53,321 bases of DNA, taken from NCBI GenBank assembly GCA_905221605.1, contig CAJNDS010002488.1:342900-396220 (forward strand), in the 5' to 3' direction. Below are positions 42,818 through 51,934 of this stretch, piece after piece. Under the pieces are notes generated by a model. That model made no database searches. It worked only from the letters and a program-made list of their open reading frames with translations, and was not told the origin of the DNA. Positions within the stretch are counted from its first letter, which is position 1; the number at the start of each line of letters is the position of its first letter. Source of the DNA: Symbiodinium natans. Its lineage: Eukaryota > Sar > Dinophyceae > Suessiales > Symbiodiniaceae. Position numbers and translations under genes: made by a program.

Positions 42818-42906
42818 GAGGCACCAGGGGGCCCAGGCCAACTGCCGCGGCCTCCGTGGAATTCAGCTGGCCGTCAAAGGGGGCCAGGTCTGCCTTTACT
42901 CTGCGT
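42818..42906 (-). CDS. exon (ADLAPFDGQLNSTEAAAVGL)
   Basis: Minus frame VKADLAPFDGQLNSTEAAAV then GLGPLVPR. FDGQLNSTE has a faint EF-hand look. Confidence 0.55.
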
Positions 42907-43161
42907 CTGAGGGTGTAGGGTTTTATGAAGTTTCGGGTTTAGGGTTTAGGGCTAGGGTTTAGGGTTTAGGGTTTAGGGTTTGGGGTTTGGGGTTTAGGGT
43001 GTAGGATTCAGGGTTTTGGGGGGGTTTTCGGGTTATTGAGCAACCTCCAGATGACTGTTGGACCTCTTTTGGTTGCTGCCCTCCCCCCCTGCTGCCTTCC
43101 CCCCCTCCCCCTAGGGTTTAGGGTTTAGGGTTTAGGGCTTAGGGTTTAGGGGCGCAATTGG

Positions 43162-43284
43162 TCAGATTGAAGCACTCCAAACGAAATGTTCTTGCGACGC
43201 CCGGACAAATCTTGACGCGAGCCCCACAGCGGCCAGATCCTGAATGGCCTGGCCAAACTCGTCTTTCGAGGGGAGGCCCGCTAC
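43162..43284 (-). CDS. exon (KDEFGQAIQDLAAVGLASRF)
   Basis: Minus frame GLPSKDEFGQAIQDLAAVGL then ASRFVRASQEHFVWSASI and TGA at 43162-43164. Either a terminal exon or spliced just before the stop. Strongly coding. Confidence 0.6.
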   Translation of the reverse strand, partial: VAGLPSKDEFGQAIQDLAAVGLASRFVRASQEHFVWSASI

Positions 43285-43432
43285 CAGAGTCCAACATTAG
43301 CCATGAAAATAGCGCCAAGCCCTATAAACCCGAAGTAGACCCTAAACCCTAAACCCTAAGCCCTGGACCCTACATCCTGAAGTCTAAGCCAACCCAATAC
43401 CTTACATCCTAAACCCCAATACCCCAACAAAG

Positions 43433-43505
43433 GCCTTGAGGAACATCGTTGCCGCGAGCTCTGCCAACTCTGTTGGGAGCGCAGCTGCGTGGGCCGGTCC
43501 GTGAC
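43433..43505 (-). CDS. exon (HAAALPTELAELAATMFLK)
   Basis: Minus frame GHGPAHAAALPTELAELAAT then MFLKA. Helical; TTTAGGG repeats to its right. Confidence 0.55.
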
Positions 43506-43659
43506 CTGTCAGGTTTAGGGTTTAGGGTTAGGGTTTCGGGTTTAGGGTTTAGGGTTTGGGGTTTAGGGTTTAGGGTTTAGGTTTAGGGTTTAGATAGCGC
43601 TTGCTTGAGGCTAGGGTTTATAGGGTTTAAGGTTTAGGCCTGAGGCGTTTAGGGATTAT

Positions 43660-43729
43660 AACTAACAGTCCTTAGTCGAGATTATAGTACCCCCCCCCCA
43701 TGATTATAATCCCGATTAAGGACTGTTAG
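43660..43729. mobile_element. family A core (copy A9)
   Basis: AACTAACAGTCCTTAGTCGA then GATTATAGTACC faces TGATTATAATCCCGATTAAG then GACTGTTAG. The outer TTGGGATGTTCC arms are missing; TTTAGGG-like sequence takes their place on the left. Confidence 0.7.
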
Positions 43730-44116
43730 CATCGCATCCAAAGAGTGGGCAGCTTCGGAGGCGGAAACGGGCCTCGGAGTGTCGGGGTTTTGACATGTCG
43801 GAGCATTTGGCATGTCTGTGGGTCTGCATTGAGGGCTTGGTGTTGCAAGGTTGAAGATGTAGGTCTAGGGGGTTCAAGAAACCTGCAGAGCCTTGCCTAG
43901 ACCCTCAACCCTGAGCCCTGAATCCTAAAGCCTCAATCAATTAACCCTAAACCCTAAACCCCTGGGCCCTGAACCCTGAACCCAGAACCCCTAAACCCTG
44001 ACACCCTAAACAGTAACCATAACCCTAAACCCTAAACCCTAAACCCTAAACCCTAAACCCTAAACCCTAAACCCTAAACCCTAAACCCTAAACCCTAAAC
44101 CCTAAACCCCAACCCT
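43730..44116. repeat. unique sequence then CCCTAAA array
   Basis: No coding at 43730-43900. CCCTAAA variants from 43905 and a clean array of about thirteen units at 44018-44112. Confidence 0.7.
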
Positions 44117-44180
44117 CCGCCCTTCAATCCCGTCTGAATACTGCTCGTTCGGATGTTGGCGCCTCTGGTCTTCTGTGTGT
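44117..44180 (-). CDS. exon (EDQRRQHPNEQYSDGIEG)
   Basis: Minus frame HTEDQRRQHPNEQYSDGIEG. CCCTAAA arrays flank both sides (44018-44112, 44182-44245). Confidence 0.55.
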
Positions 44181-44404
44181 CCCCTAAACCCTAAACCCTA
44201 AACCCTAAACCCTAAACCCTAAACCCTAAACCCTAAACCCTAAACTTCGTTCGGGTTGAGCGTTCGGAGTCAGGCTTCCGGGTGGTGCCCCAAACCGCGT
44301 TTAGTATAGGGCTTTAGGGTTTAGAGCCTGGGGGGTTTCGAGTTTTGAGTTTGGGGGTTCAGGATTTAAGGTTTAGGGTTTGGGGTTCAGGGTTTAGGGC
44401 CTCG

Positions 44405-44469
44405 CTTGTTCCCAGCCTGGAAAATTCAAGCAGCCCCCTCGGGCGGCCCGAATGCTCGTCACCTTCAAA
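44405..44469 (-). CDS. exon (EGDEHSGRPRGLLEFSRLGT)
   Basis: Minus frame EGDEHSGRPRGLLEFSRLGT. TTTAGGG-like repeats on the left. Confidence 0.5.
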
Positions 44470-44708
44470 GGTTGGATTTCGGGTTTATGGCTTGGTGTGG
44501 ATGGTTTTGGGTTTGGGACCCTAAAACCCTAAATTCGGGTAGCTTCTGGGAGAATACCGGTAACTTAGCCTCCCGTAGTAGGGTTCTGGGGTTCAGGATT
44601 TGGACTTGTAGCTTCTATTGTTGCGTGGCCCTTGAGCACCAAATATCCTAAGTTAAGAGGGTTTAGTGTTTGGGGTTCAGGGTTTAGGGTTTAGGGTTCC
44701 GGGCTAGA

Positions 44709-45150
44709 ACGTAGTAGAGCGTAGTAGAGCGTAGTAGAGTGTAGTAGAGCGTAGTAGAGCGTAGCAGAGCGTAGTAGAGTGTAGTAGAGCGTAGTAGAGC
44801 GTAGTAGAGCGCAGTAGAGTGTAGTGGAGCGTAGTAGAGCGTAGTAGAGCGTAGTAGAGCGTAGTAGAGCATAATAGAGTGTAATAGAATGTAGTAGAGT
44901 GTAGTAGAGCGTAGTAGAGCGTAGTAGAGTGTAGTAGAGCGTAGTAGAGCGTAGTAGAGCGTAATAGAGTGTAATAGAACTCTACTACACTCCACTACAC
45001 TCTACTACGCTCTATTACACTCTACTACGCTCTACTACACTACTACGCTGTACTACGCTCTGCTACACTCTACTACACTCTACTATACGCTCTACTACGC
45101 TCTACTACGCTCTTCTACACTCTACTACACTCTGCTACACTCGACTACGC
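44709..45150. repeat. inverted decamer satellite (GTAGTAGAGC)
   Basis: About 27 copies of GTAGTAGAGC/GTAGTAGAGT run to about 44980. The array then flips to the complement (CTCTACTACG/ACTCTACTAC) to about 45150. Together they form a potential hairpin several hundred bases long with almost no loop. Confidence 0.95.
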
Positions 45151-45155
45151 TCAGC

Positions 45156-45236
45156 CAGGCTGTTCGAAACGAACGTATTGACCGTTCTATGGCTGCGGAA
45201 GGGGGAGGGCCCACACAGAGGTTGGGCGACTTGGCT
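45156..45236 (-). CDS. exon candidate (LCVGPPPSAAIERSIRSFRT)
   Basis: Minus frame KSPNLCVGPPPSAAIERSIR then SFRTAW after a CTCTCAG acceptor-like site; bounded on the left by the satellite. Confidence 0.45.
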
Positions 45237-45267
45237 GAGAGGAGGGGCAGCTTGGAGGGTTACGTAG

Positions 45268-45390
45268 TCCCTTAGTATGGGCCCTTAAAAGGGGACCCCC
45301 TACATATCCCTGATAAACCCCTATACAACCCAAGGGCACATACTTTCAGAACCCTCCCATTCCGGGACCATGAGGTCCACAAGGGGTGCT
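45268..45390. mobile_element. family D element
   Basis: CCTTAGTATGGGCCCTTAAA at the left, CAACCCAAGGGCACATACTT inside, and GGGACCATGAGG at the right. Confidence 0.6.
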
Positions 45391-45862
45391 ACGAAAGGTG
45401 TTGGGCTGAGGAGACTCATCTGAGGAACGCAAGCGAGGACCCGGGTACGAGGGGAACCTCAGGGTTCCGTGGAGAGCTCTCAAGTCTTAAGTTTATAAGG
45501 TTTAGGGTTTAGGGTTTAGGGGCATGCGCATGAGGAATTAAACGATAATTAGTTGCTAACACCCTCAACGATACTTGATTCCTTGAGGAAGGAGGTTCAT
45601 AAGAAGTAGCTGCAAGCCGGTAAAACGCCACTTTAAGGGCTTCCACGGCGTAGGAGTTGAGGGTTTAGGGTCTTAGGGTGTCGGGTTAAGGGGTTTAGGG
45701 AACCCTAAGCCCTAAGCCCGAAGCCCTAAGCCCTAAGCCCTAAGCCCTGCCCTAAGCCCTAAGCCCTAAGCCCGAAGCCCTAGGCCCTAAGCCCCTAAGC
45801 CCTGAGCCCTATAAGCCCTAAGCCCTATAAGCCCTAAGCCCGAAGCCCTGAACCCTCACCCC
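45391..45862. repeat. unique sequence then CCCTAAG-variant array
   Basis: TTTAGGG patch at about 45500-45520. From 45700 to 45850 the unit is CCCTAAG (GCCCTAA), not CCCTAAA. Confidence 0.7.
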
Positions 45863-45976
45863 CAAGCCGGGCGACCTCCATGCCCATCACGCCGTAGTTG
45901 TAGGTGCCACGGCAAAGACCCAAAACGATCTGCGGTGTCCCAGACACCACGCGCAGCGAGCGGACCTCGGAAGCTT
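45863..45976 (-). CDS. exon (VSGTPQIVLGLCRGTYNYGV)
   Basis: The minus frame ASEVRSLRVVSGTPQIVLGL continues with CRGTYNYGVMGMEVARLG. Strong coding signal, beta-rich. Family not recognised. Confidence 0.65.
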
Positions 45977-46469
45977 GTCCTAAGCTCGCTTACAAAGAGC
46001 ATGAACCCACCACAAACCCTAAGCCCTAAATCCTGGACCCTAAACCCTAAAAATCCTAAACCTAAGCAGTGAAAATCCCAAAAGCTGAAAACCCGAAACC
46101 CCGAACCTTACACCCCTGAAACGCAACAACCCTATATGGGATTTTACGACAATGGGGACCCCCGATATAGATCCCCAAAACTAGGATCCCCTTGTAAGAA
46201 GGACCCCAAAAAGATAGCCCAAACTTCAGAAACCCCCACTTGACTTTGTTAAGTCTACTTAATATCCCAAAGGGACCTATTATAATCCCGCAACTACTAC
46301 TTGCTTAGGGTAGGACCCCCGGAACCCTTACTTGGCAGCCCAACAGCCATGCATAGTTCGAATGGGCCCATTTATATACCCCTCATATACCCCAATTGGA
46401 CAACCCAAGGGCCCATACATCAGAACTCTCAAAGGAGGTAAGGGGCCTTTTTCAAGGGACGATGCTACC
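45977..46469. other. intron with degenerate repeats and a family D element
   Basis: CCCTAAA-like units at 46015-46110. A family D relative at about 46355-46468 (GAATGGGCCCATTTATATAC, ACAACCCAAGGGCCCATACA). Confidence 0.55.
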
Positions 46470-46587
46470 TTGGGATGTTCCCCCTTTTCTGACCGGCCTT
46501 ACTTTCGGGTTTAGGGTTTAGGGTTTAGGGTTGCAGGGGTACTAGAATCCCTATGAAGGACTGCTAGTATAAAGGGGAACATCCCAA
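46470..46587. mobile_element. family A element with an internal TTTAGGG insertion (copy A4)
   Basis: Full outer arms TTGGGATGTTCCCCCTTTTC and AAAGGGGAACATCCCAA. In the left arm, where other copies read CAGTCCTTAATnnnGATTATAG, this copy has CGGCCTTACTTTCGGG then three TTTAGGG units and resumes at GGGGTACTAGAATCCCTATG. The telomere-like repeat has replaced or invaded the element middle. Confidence 0.8.
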
Positions 46588-46625
46588 TAACTACCCTGAG
46601 CCAAAACGGTAGCACTGGGCCCCCA

Positions 46626-46667
46626 GAACCCTAAACCCTAAACCCTAAACCCTAAACCCTAAACCCC
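46626..46667 (-). repeat. CCCTAAA array
   Basis: Six units; it faces the TTTAGGG array at 46748-46870 across an 80 bp island that may hold a short exon (frame PPKEPPSRKDEAP before a GTAGGC donor). Confidence 0.9.
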
Positions 46668-46747
46668 CTGTAAGCCCGTGCTTGGCTCGCTCATCCCGGC
46701 CTACGGGGCCTCATCCTTGCGACTCGGGGGTTCTTTCGGTGGCTACG

Positions 46748-46870
46748 GCTTAGGGTTTAGGGTTTAGGGTTTAGGGTTTAGGGTTTAGGGTTTAGGGTTT
46801 AGGGTTTAGGGTTTAGGGTTTAGGGTTTAGGGTTTAGGGTGTAGGGTTTAGGGTTTAGGGCTTACGGTTT
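46748..46870 (+). repeat. TTTAGGG array
   Basis: About seventeen units. Confidence 0.95.
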
Positions 46871-47023
46871 AGGGCTTTGGGTGAACGTTCTATGAAATAG
46901 CGTTTTGATAGGAGCTCCGAATTTCACTCTAGCCCCAACCCCAACCCATAAATCCTAACCCCTAAACCCTAAAACCCTACAAAACCCTAAACCCCAAGCC
47001 CTAAGCCCTATGCCCTAAGCCCT

Positions 47024-47066
47024 GCGAGCCCACTTGGTGCAATTGAACCTGTCCTTCGAGCCTGGG
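47024..47066 (-). CDS. short exon candidate (LEGQVQLHQVGS)
   Basis: Minus frame LEGQVQLHQVGS after a TTCCCAG acceptor; TTTAGGG units on the right. Confidence 0.35.
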
Positions 47067-47265
47067 AAGCAAACAACATTTAGGGTTTAGGGTTTAGGGT
47101 TTAGGGCTTCAGATAACTTCGCTTTGGCCGTCTGTTGGGGTTTCTGCGAGATGCTCGGGATGAAAAAAGACGTAAACCCTAAACTTCAGAACCTTTCACC
47201 CTAAGTCTACAACCCCTAGCAGCCCTAAACCCTAAACTTTATAAACCCTAAACCCCTAACCCGTA

Positions 47266-47327
47266 CAATCCGAGGGCGCCTTGGAGTCCACCCCCGTCAC
47301 GTCGCTGGTGCTCAGCACCGCCATGGC
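47266..47327 (-). CDS. exon, possible start (MAVLSTSDVTGVDSKAPSDC)
   Basis: Minus ATG at 47322-47324 in the context GCCGCCATGG, followed by AVLSTSDVTGVDSKAPSDC. The context suits an initiation codon but an internal exon is also possible. CCCTAAA to the left, TTTAGGG to the right. Confidence 0.5.
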
Positions 47328-47339
47328 GGCACCTCGGAA

Positions 47340-47512
47340 AGGGGTTTAGGGTTTAGGGTTTAGGGTTTAGGGTTGGGGCTTAGGGCTTAGGGCTTAGGGC
47401 TTAGGGCTTAGGGCTTAGGGCTTAGGGCTTAGGGCTTAGGGCTTAGGGCTTAGGGCTTGGGGCTTAGGGCTTAGGGCTTAGGGCTTAGGGCTTAGGGTTT
47501 AGGGTTTAGGGT
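47340..47512 (+). repeat. TTTAGGG then CTTAGGG-variant array
   Basis: Five TTTAGGG units, then about sixteen CTTAGGG (GGGCTTA) units, then TTTAGGG again. The variant is homogeneous, so it spread locally by unequal exchange or slippage. Confidence 0.95.
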
Positions 47513-47974
47513 TATTGGGCTTGTAAGGCTGTAGGGATTACAGGGTCACGGGTTTTGCGGTTTTGCGGTTTTTGAGGATATCTCAGCGGGCCTACCTAGA
47601 CCTCTGGGATTCCTGCGAGTTCCTTTTGGGTTGGTAGTGTTGCTTGTGCTTGTTGTGTCTTCATTCCCGTGCTGGTGTCTAAACATATTTGTTATGCTCA
47701 AGATGCCTGAAGCCTTCGCGATTTGCCATGGGGGAGTCCTAACCCAAATAGCCGAAATGGGGTACTTCTGCGCATCCTAAATCCTAAGCCCGAACCCCTA
47801 ACTCGTCACTTTTTTTTTGGGCGGGGGGTTCACTAGCACGTAGCTTTCACATCCCAACGAGTCCCGTGGAAGGCAGCAATTTAACGTGTAGGGCTTCTTG
47901 GTGGCCTGACCCCTCAAAAGTTAGACCCCAAACCCTCAAGACGCCCTAAACCCTAAACCCTAAACCCTACAACC
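47513..47974. other. intron or intergenic stretch
   Basis: Unique sequence. A short minus frame MANREGFRHLEHNKYV (about 47681-47730) is possible. CCCTAAA units at 47942-47968. Confidence 0.4.
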
Positions 47975-48045
47975 CTTTCTGCACCAGCCTCCGGCGAAAG
48001 TCTTGCCGCAGGCGTCGAAGCAAGCTGAGCATCGGGTTTCCTGAA
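47975..48045 (-). CDS. exon candidate, frame uncertain
   Basis: Three minus frames are open. NPMLSLLRRLRQDFRRRLVQ is the most helical. Confidence 0.35.
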
Positions 48046-48264
48046 GGGGGCGATGCATCCATAATGCTTACTTTCTTAGGGGCCTTAGAGGCTAAACCCT
48101 AAATCCTAAACCCTGACCCCTAAACCCTAAACCCCTTCTATGTGGCAGCAGTATGAGTTCAGGGTGCCGGTAGGAGCCCTAACGCAAAGGCTTTCATGTC
48201 AGCAGCCTATGCATCGAAACATTCAGAAGCATGCCTTCCAACCCTAAACCGAAGGAACAAAAAC

Positions 48265-48367
48265 TTGAGATGTTCCCCCTTATACCAACAATCCTTCATA
48301 AGGATTATAGTATCCCCGATCATATTCCCTATTAAGGACTGCTAGAAGAAACGGGGAAACATCCCAA
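48265..48367. mobile_element. family A inverted-repeat element (copy A5)
   Basis: TTGAGATGTTCCCCCTTATA at the left; CATAAGGATTATAGTA facing TATTCCCTATTAAGGACTGC; CGGGGAAACATCCCAA at the right. Confidence 0.85.
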
Positions 48368-48659
48368 GCTCCAAAGCTACGAACTCCAAAAAAAACCCAA
48401 AGCCCTAGCTCTTTGAGAATTTGGGGCTCGAGTGCTTTCGGCTCTTAGAGGATTTAGGGCTTTCGGGCTTTAGAGATTGTGCTTTCGGGGTTTGACGGTT
48501 GGGAACGTAGGTCTTCAAGAATGCCTTAGAGTTTAGGGCTTAGGAACCCTAAACACTAAACCCTGAACCCTAAATCCTGAACCCCCTAAACCCTGAACCC
48601 TGAACCCTAAATCCTGAACCCTAACCCGTAAACCCTCAACCCGAAACCCATAAACCCGA
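48368..48659. repeat. unique sequence and degenerate CCCTAAA tract
   Basis: CCCTAAA, CCCTGAA and CCCTAAT units at 48547-48655. Confidence 0.6.
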
Positions 48660-48739
48660 CCGAGCGTCGTTATCAGAGCTGTCCGCGGTGCGGTTCTGCC
48701 CCATGCAGTCCGCCTCCGAGAAGAAGACCACCTCATGGT
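48660..48739 (-). CDS. exon (HEVVFFSEADCMGQNRTADS)
   Basis: Minus frame HEVVFFSEADCMGQNRTADS then SDNDARS. Strong coding signal; probably follows the EF-hand exons of the secreted protein, though the phase of the junction is not resolved. Confidence 0.6.
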
Positions 48740-49049
48740 CTCTGACTTTGGGAATTTGGGAGGGCTCAGGTAGGGTTTCGGGCTTAGGGTTTAGGGCTAG
48801 GGTTTAGGGTTTAGGGTTTAGGGTTTAGGGTTTAGGGTTTAGGGTTTAGGGTTCAGGGTTCAGGGTTCAGGGTTCAGGGGTCACGCTCTCAGACCCCCCC
48901 TCCCCCCCAGCAGAGTATGAAGCTTACTAAACGTTAGGGTCTAAGGACTCTAGGGTTCTAGGAGTGTGGCTCCTAAACCCTAAACCCTAAACCGTAAACC
49001 CTAAACCCTAAACCCTAAACCCTAAACCCTAATGTGCCGACCAAAGCAC
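48740..49049. repeat. intron: TTTAGGG array and CCCTAAA array
   Basis: TTTAGGG units at 48785-48855 turning to TTCAGGG, unique sequence, then CCCTAAA units at 48974-49030. In sense the intron therefore starts G-rich and ends C-rich. Confidence 0.85.
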
Positions 49050-49139
49050 CTCAAATGGCTTCATGACAGCGAAGCCGCGTATGAGCTCTTCGCCGGCTTC
49101 AGTGAACGCCGCCATCTCCCCTTGAGAGAGCGCGCCATC
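49050..49139 (-). CDS. secreted EF-hand protein, exon 3
   Basis: Minus frame DGALSQGEMAAFTEAGEELI then RGFAVMKPFE to a GAG|GTGCTT donor. Joined to exon 2 it completes the loop D-Q-D-K-D-G-A-L-S-Q-G-E, a perfect 12-residue EF-hand. Confidence 0.75.
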
Positions 49140-49556
49140 CTTGCCGCTTTGGGTTTAGGGTTTAGGGTTTAGGGTTTAGGGTTTAGGGTTTTGGGTCTAG
49201 GGTCTAGGGTCTAGGGTTTAAGGGTCTAGGGTCTGGGGCTCAGCATGAGTGTGAGGAGCTCGGGAACAACTCCAAACTCCCCACTGAACCCCAAACACTG
49301 CACCTTACGGATTGATGCTCTCAACATCCCACGCCTAGTTTGGGATAAGCCGTGCCCTACACGCCCCCATACGACCCAATAAGCCCCGACACCCTAAACC
49401 CTAAACCCTAAACAACCACAAGAGGCCCCCTAAACCCCAAACATTCGCTTCAAAACCCCCCCAAAAACGCCTTGAAGTGAACCTAATAAACCCGAATAGG
49501 CACTACACCCTACACTCTAACCCTTAACCCTTAAAAGGGCTAAAGGGAAACCCCCT
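49140..49556. repeat. intron within the EF-hand loop
   Basis: TTTAGGG and TCTAGGG units at 49150-49240 and CCCTAAA units at 49391-49412. Frame continuity needs the junction GACAAG..CAAG|GAT, which is not GT-AG; a one-base offset as in the family C and G introns gives GA..AA. Confidence 0.65.
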
Positions 49557-49622
49557 CTTGTCCTGGTCGGCATCGGCAGTGTCGAAAATGGAATCAAACT
49601 TGCTGCCTGATCCAATCCTTTG
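49557..49622 (-). CDS. secreted EF-hand protein, exon 2
   Basis: Minus frame QRIGSGSKFDSIFDTADADQ then DK after a CCAAG acceptor. FDSIFDTADADQDK is the entering helix and first half of the EF-hand loop. It joins in phase to the signal-peptide exon through a GC-AG intron. Confidence 0.75.
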
Positions 49623-49877
49623 CTTGGGGTTTAAGATTTCGGTTTCGGGTTTCGGGTTTAGGGTTTAGGGTTGAGGGTTGAGGGTTGAGGGTTGAGGGTC
49701 TCGGGTTTGAGTGCGTCTGCTTAAGAAAAGACCTAAACCCTCATTCCTAAGCCGTTTCTGGGAACTCCGTTCCAAAGTCGACTGAAACTAAACGCCTTCA
49801 ACCCTTTTGACTCGACCTTTCAAACATAAAGACCAGTGAGGGTCCTACGTAAGGCTCAGGGGTTTGCCAGAAATACC
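49623..49877. repeat. intron with TTTAGGG/TTGAGGG units
   Basis: TTTCGGG, TTTAGGG, then four TTGAGGG units at 49640-49710; unique sequence after. Confidence 0.65.
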
Positions 49878-49982
49878 TTGTGATGTGCCCCCTTATACTA
49901 GCAGCCCTTAAAACCGACTTTTATAGAGGAAGTACGAAAAATCTCGGTTCAGGCCTGGTGGCATAAGGGGGAATATCCCAAG
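49878..49982. mobile_element. family A inverted-repeat element (copy A6, diverged)
   Basis: TTGTGATGTGCCCCCTTATA at the left, AAGGGGGAATATCCCAA at the right; the middle has diverged. It lies in the intron between EF-hand exons 1 and 2. Confidence 0.75.
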
Positions 49983-50564
49983 AAATACTTCCTCCCGGAG
50001 TGACTGCGATCTAAGGACCTTATAATTAACTCTATTGAATGGGGGGTTCTCTAGGTTGTGGTCTTTTTTTGGGGGGGGGTTCGAATAATGCTACCGACAT
50101 GCTTATACACGTTTATATTTTTGATGCAGAGTTTATGCTATACTGTTCTTGCTGAGTGTATTTCGGGGTCATTGTAGATTTTGGTGAGTGGGGGATACAA
50201 GTAGTATAAACCATGCTTCTAAAAAACATATATACATATATATATATATACATGTATGTTGGACTTCAGAGTCGTCACCCCGGAATTTTGGGGTTGGGGG
50301 TTAGCACCCCCTGAACTCCTGAACCCTACCCTATAAGCCCAAATCCCCCCCCCCCCCCCCGCCCCCCTTATTTGCCCCTTATGTACCCTAGACAACGCAA
50401 GGCCCATATTTCAGAACCCTTTAAATGAGGTAAGGGACCATATGAAGGGCCCGTGTAAACCCTAAACCCTACACCCCAAACCCTAAACTCTAAACCCTAA
50501 ACTCTAAACCCTAAACCCTTAGGAACCTAAAGGGTCCAAGCAGTCCAAGCTGCCCTAGACTTGC
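49983..50564. other. intron remainder
   Basis: TATATATATATA patch at 50230-50250, C run at 50347-50360, family D-like phrases at 50385-50450 (CCCTAGACAACGCAAGGCCC), CCCTAAA units at 50458-50518. Confidence 0.5.
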
Positions 50565-50636
50565 CTTCGTGGTTTGACCAGCACTGAACTGGAAGAGCGC
50601 CAGCGCAAGCACCTGCCTTAGGCACCGGCTTGCCAT
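50565..50636 (-). CDS. secreted EF-hand protein, exon 1 (signal peptide)
   Basis: Minus ATG at 50634-50636. MASRCLRQVLALALFQFSAG then QTTK is a typical signal peptide with likely cleavage near SAG/Q. It ends at a GC donor, ACGAAG|GCAAGT, a class common in dinoflagellates. With exons 2 and 3 it makes a short secreted or lumenal calcium-binding protein. A TGCAG about 35 bases upstream of the ATG could be a cis or trans splice acceptor. Confidence 0.75.
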
Positions 50637-50722
50637 GGCGATGGCGCGAGCTTCTAACACGACAGCCTGCAGCCCTAAACCCTAAACCTAAACCCTAAAC
50701 CCTGAACCCTAAACACTAAACC

Positions 50723-50808
50723 TTGAGGCTCCATAGCTTGAGTTCCCTGTGTGGCAGGGTGTCAAAGTCTCAAAGTACGACGGCGGCCCTGATGAGATCG
50801 CATGAACC
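50723..50808 (-). CDS. exon (SGPPSYFETLTPCHTGNSSY)
   Basis: Minus frame VHAISSGPPSYFETLTPCHT then GNSSYGASR. Lies upstream of the signal-peptide exon, so it belongs to the previous gene or the 5' UTR region. Confidence 0.5.
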
Positions 50809-50859
50809 TTCTGAACCTTACACTTGGAGCCTCAGCTGCAAAAAGGAAGCTGGCCGGAT

Positions 50860-50938
50860 TAGAGTTGAGGGTTGAGGGTTGAGGATTGAAGGTTGAGGGT
50901 CGAGGGTTGAGGGTTGAGGGTTTAGGGTTTAGGGTTCA
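50860..50938 (+). repeat. TTGAGGG then TTTAGGG array
   Basis: About nine TTGAGGG-type heptamers followed by TTTAGGG, a local homogenised variant. Confidence 0.85.
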
Positions 50939-50949
50939 GCGGACTCTAC

Positions 50950-51150
50950 ATCGGGCCCCCCAAGGTTGTACCCTAGGGTTTGTGGACCCTTTCTCAAGAT
51001 CCTCTAAGCCAAGCTAAGGGCCACAATGGGAAAATATTCAGGGAACCTCTTTAGGGTTTAGGGTTTAGGGTTTAGGGCTTAGGGGTCCGAGTATGACTCC
51101 CTTGAAAGGTCATATTTTTTAGGGTACTACTGGCTACCAGGTTTAAGGGG
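50950..51150. mobile_element. family F element with internal TTTAGGG array (copy F2)
   Basis: CCAAGGTTGTACCCTAGGGT and GGACCCTTTCTCAAGATCC at the left as in copy F1. In the middle lies a run of TTTAGGG units (51052-51080), and the right end GGGTACTACTGGCTACCAGG resembles family C. It may be two elements nested. Confidence 0.55.
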
Positions 51151-51472
51151 ACTTTGGGACTGTGTCAAAAACAACGGGACCATTTTGTATACCTGAAGTC
51201 AACCCTAGATACTAAGCCCACGAGATTCAAGGATCACCAGGGTGTTCAAGGTCCAGCAAGGAAGGACCCTTACCACTTCAGAAGTGGGAATCTGAGAGTC
51301 CGGGCCCCCTGCCCCCCCCCCACACAACCCCTTGAGGGATTGATTATATGTAGGGCCACCAAATACGGTTCGAAAGTAGTCATATGTCGGGCAAAGTTTA
51401 GGGTTTCGGTAGTTTAGGCTACAGATTTTGGTGCTGTAGGATTCAGTTTAGTTCGGCTTTTGGGGGGTAGGC
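51151..51472. other. non-coding stretch
   Basis: Open frames on both strands but none with convincing composition; C run at 51314-51321. Confidence 0.35.
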
Positions 51473-51533
51473 TCCGGTCCCGAACGTCTACGTCCCGTTC
51501 AGTCAGCCCCGGGTACTCAGGGAGGTTCTTGGG
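51473..51533 (-). CDS. exon (NLPEYPGLTERDVDVRDRS)
   Basis: Minus frame KNLPEYPGLTERDVDVRDRS. Strong coding composition. Confidence 0.55.
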
Positions 51534-51599
51534 AAGTATTCGTAAACCCTGAACCCTAATCCCTAATCCCTAAACCCTAAACCCTAATCCTCAACGAGA

Positions 51600-51830
51600 C
51601 AGGGTTTACACCCAAAACTATACTAACTTCAGTCAGTTCAGGGACTTGGTTGGGGGCCTTGCAGCCGAAGCCATGCGACTCAGCGCCGAATTTGGGGCGC
51701 ATACAGCTCTGCTTGCAACGAGGATGCCCCTCTCCCTGCGTAGGAGGATCATTAAGCATGGAACCTTTGTTCATAAACAGTTAGAAAAAACGCAACAAGA
51801 CAAAGAAGCGCGCCCGTTGCTTCAGGTTGG
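51600..51830. CDS. coding island, strand uncertain
   Basis: Plus frame AAEAMRLSAEFGAHTALLAT then RMPLSLRRRIIKHGTFVHKQ (no ATG before AM) and minus frame QGEGHPRCKQSCMRPKFGAE then SHGFGCKAPNQVPELTEVS are both open. Neighbouring exons favour minus; helix character favours plus. Confidence 0.35.
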
Positions 51831-51934
51831 TCTAGGGTTTGGGGGTTGTTCCAAATGAGCTACCTGACCTTCAAAAAAGAAAGGCTTGCTTTAGTTACTC
51901 CAACTTGGCATAGACCTCAAACTCTTAAGCCCGA

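Noticed and set aside
44684-44995. Leu/Tyr/Ser repeat protein on the minus strand
   Set aside because: Translation of the GTAGTAGAGC satellite, which is part of a near-perfect inverted repeat.
46700-46760. CCGTAGCCA as a spliced-leader start
   Set aside because: Only nine bases match the leader 5' end and the following bases (CCGAAAG) diverge.
51646-51858. Strand switch with a plus-strand gene
   Set aside because: The plus frame looks helical, but a minus frame is open too, and islands on both sides (51.47-51.53 and 52.10-52.17 kb) read on the minus strand. Kept as strand uncertain.
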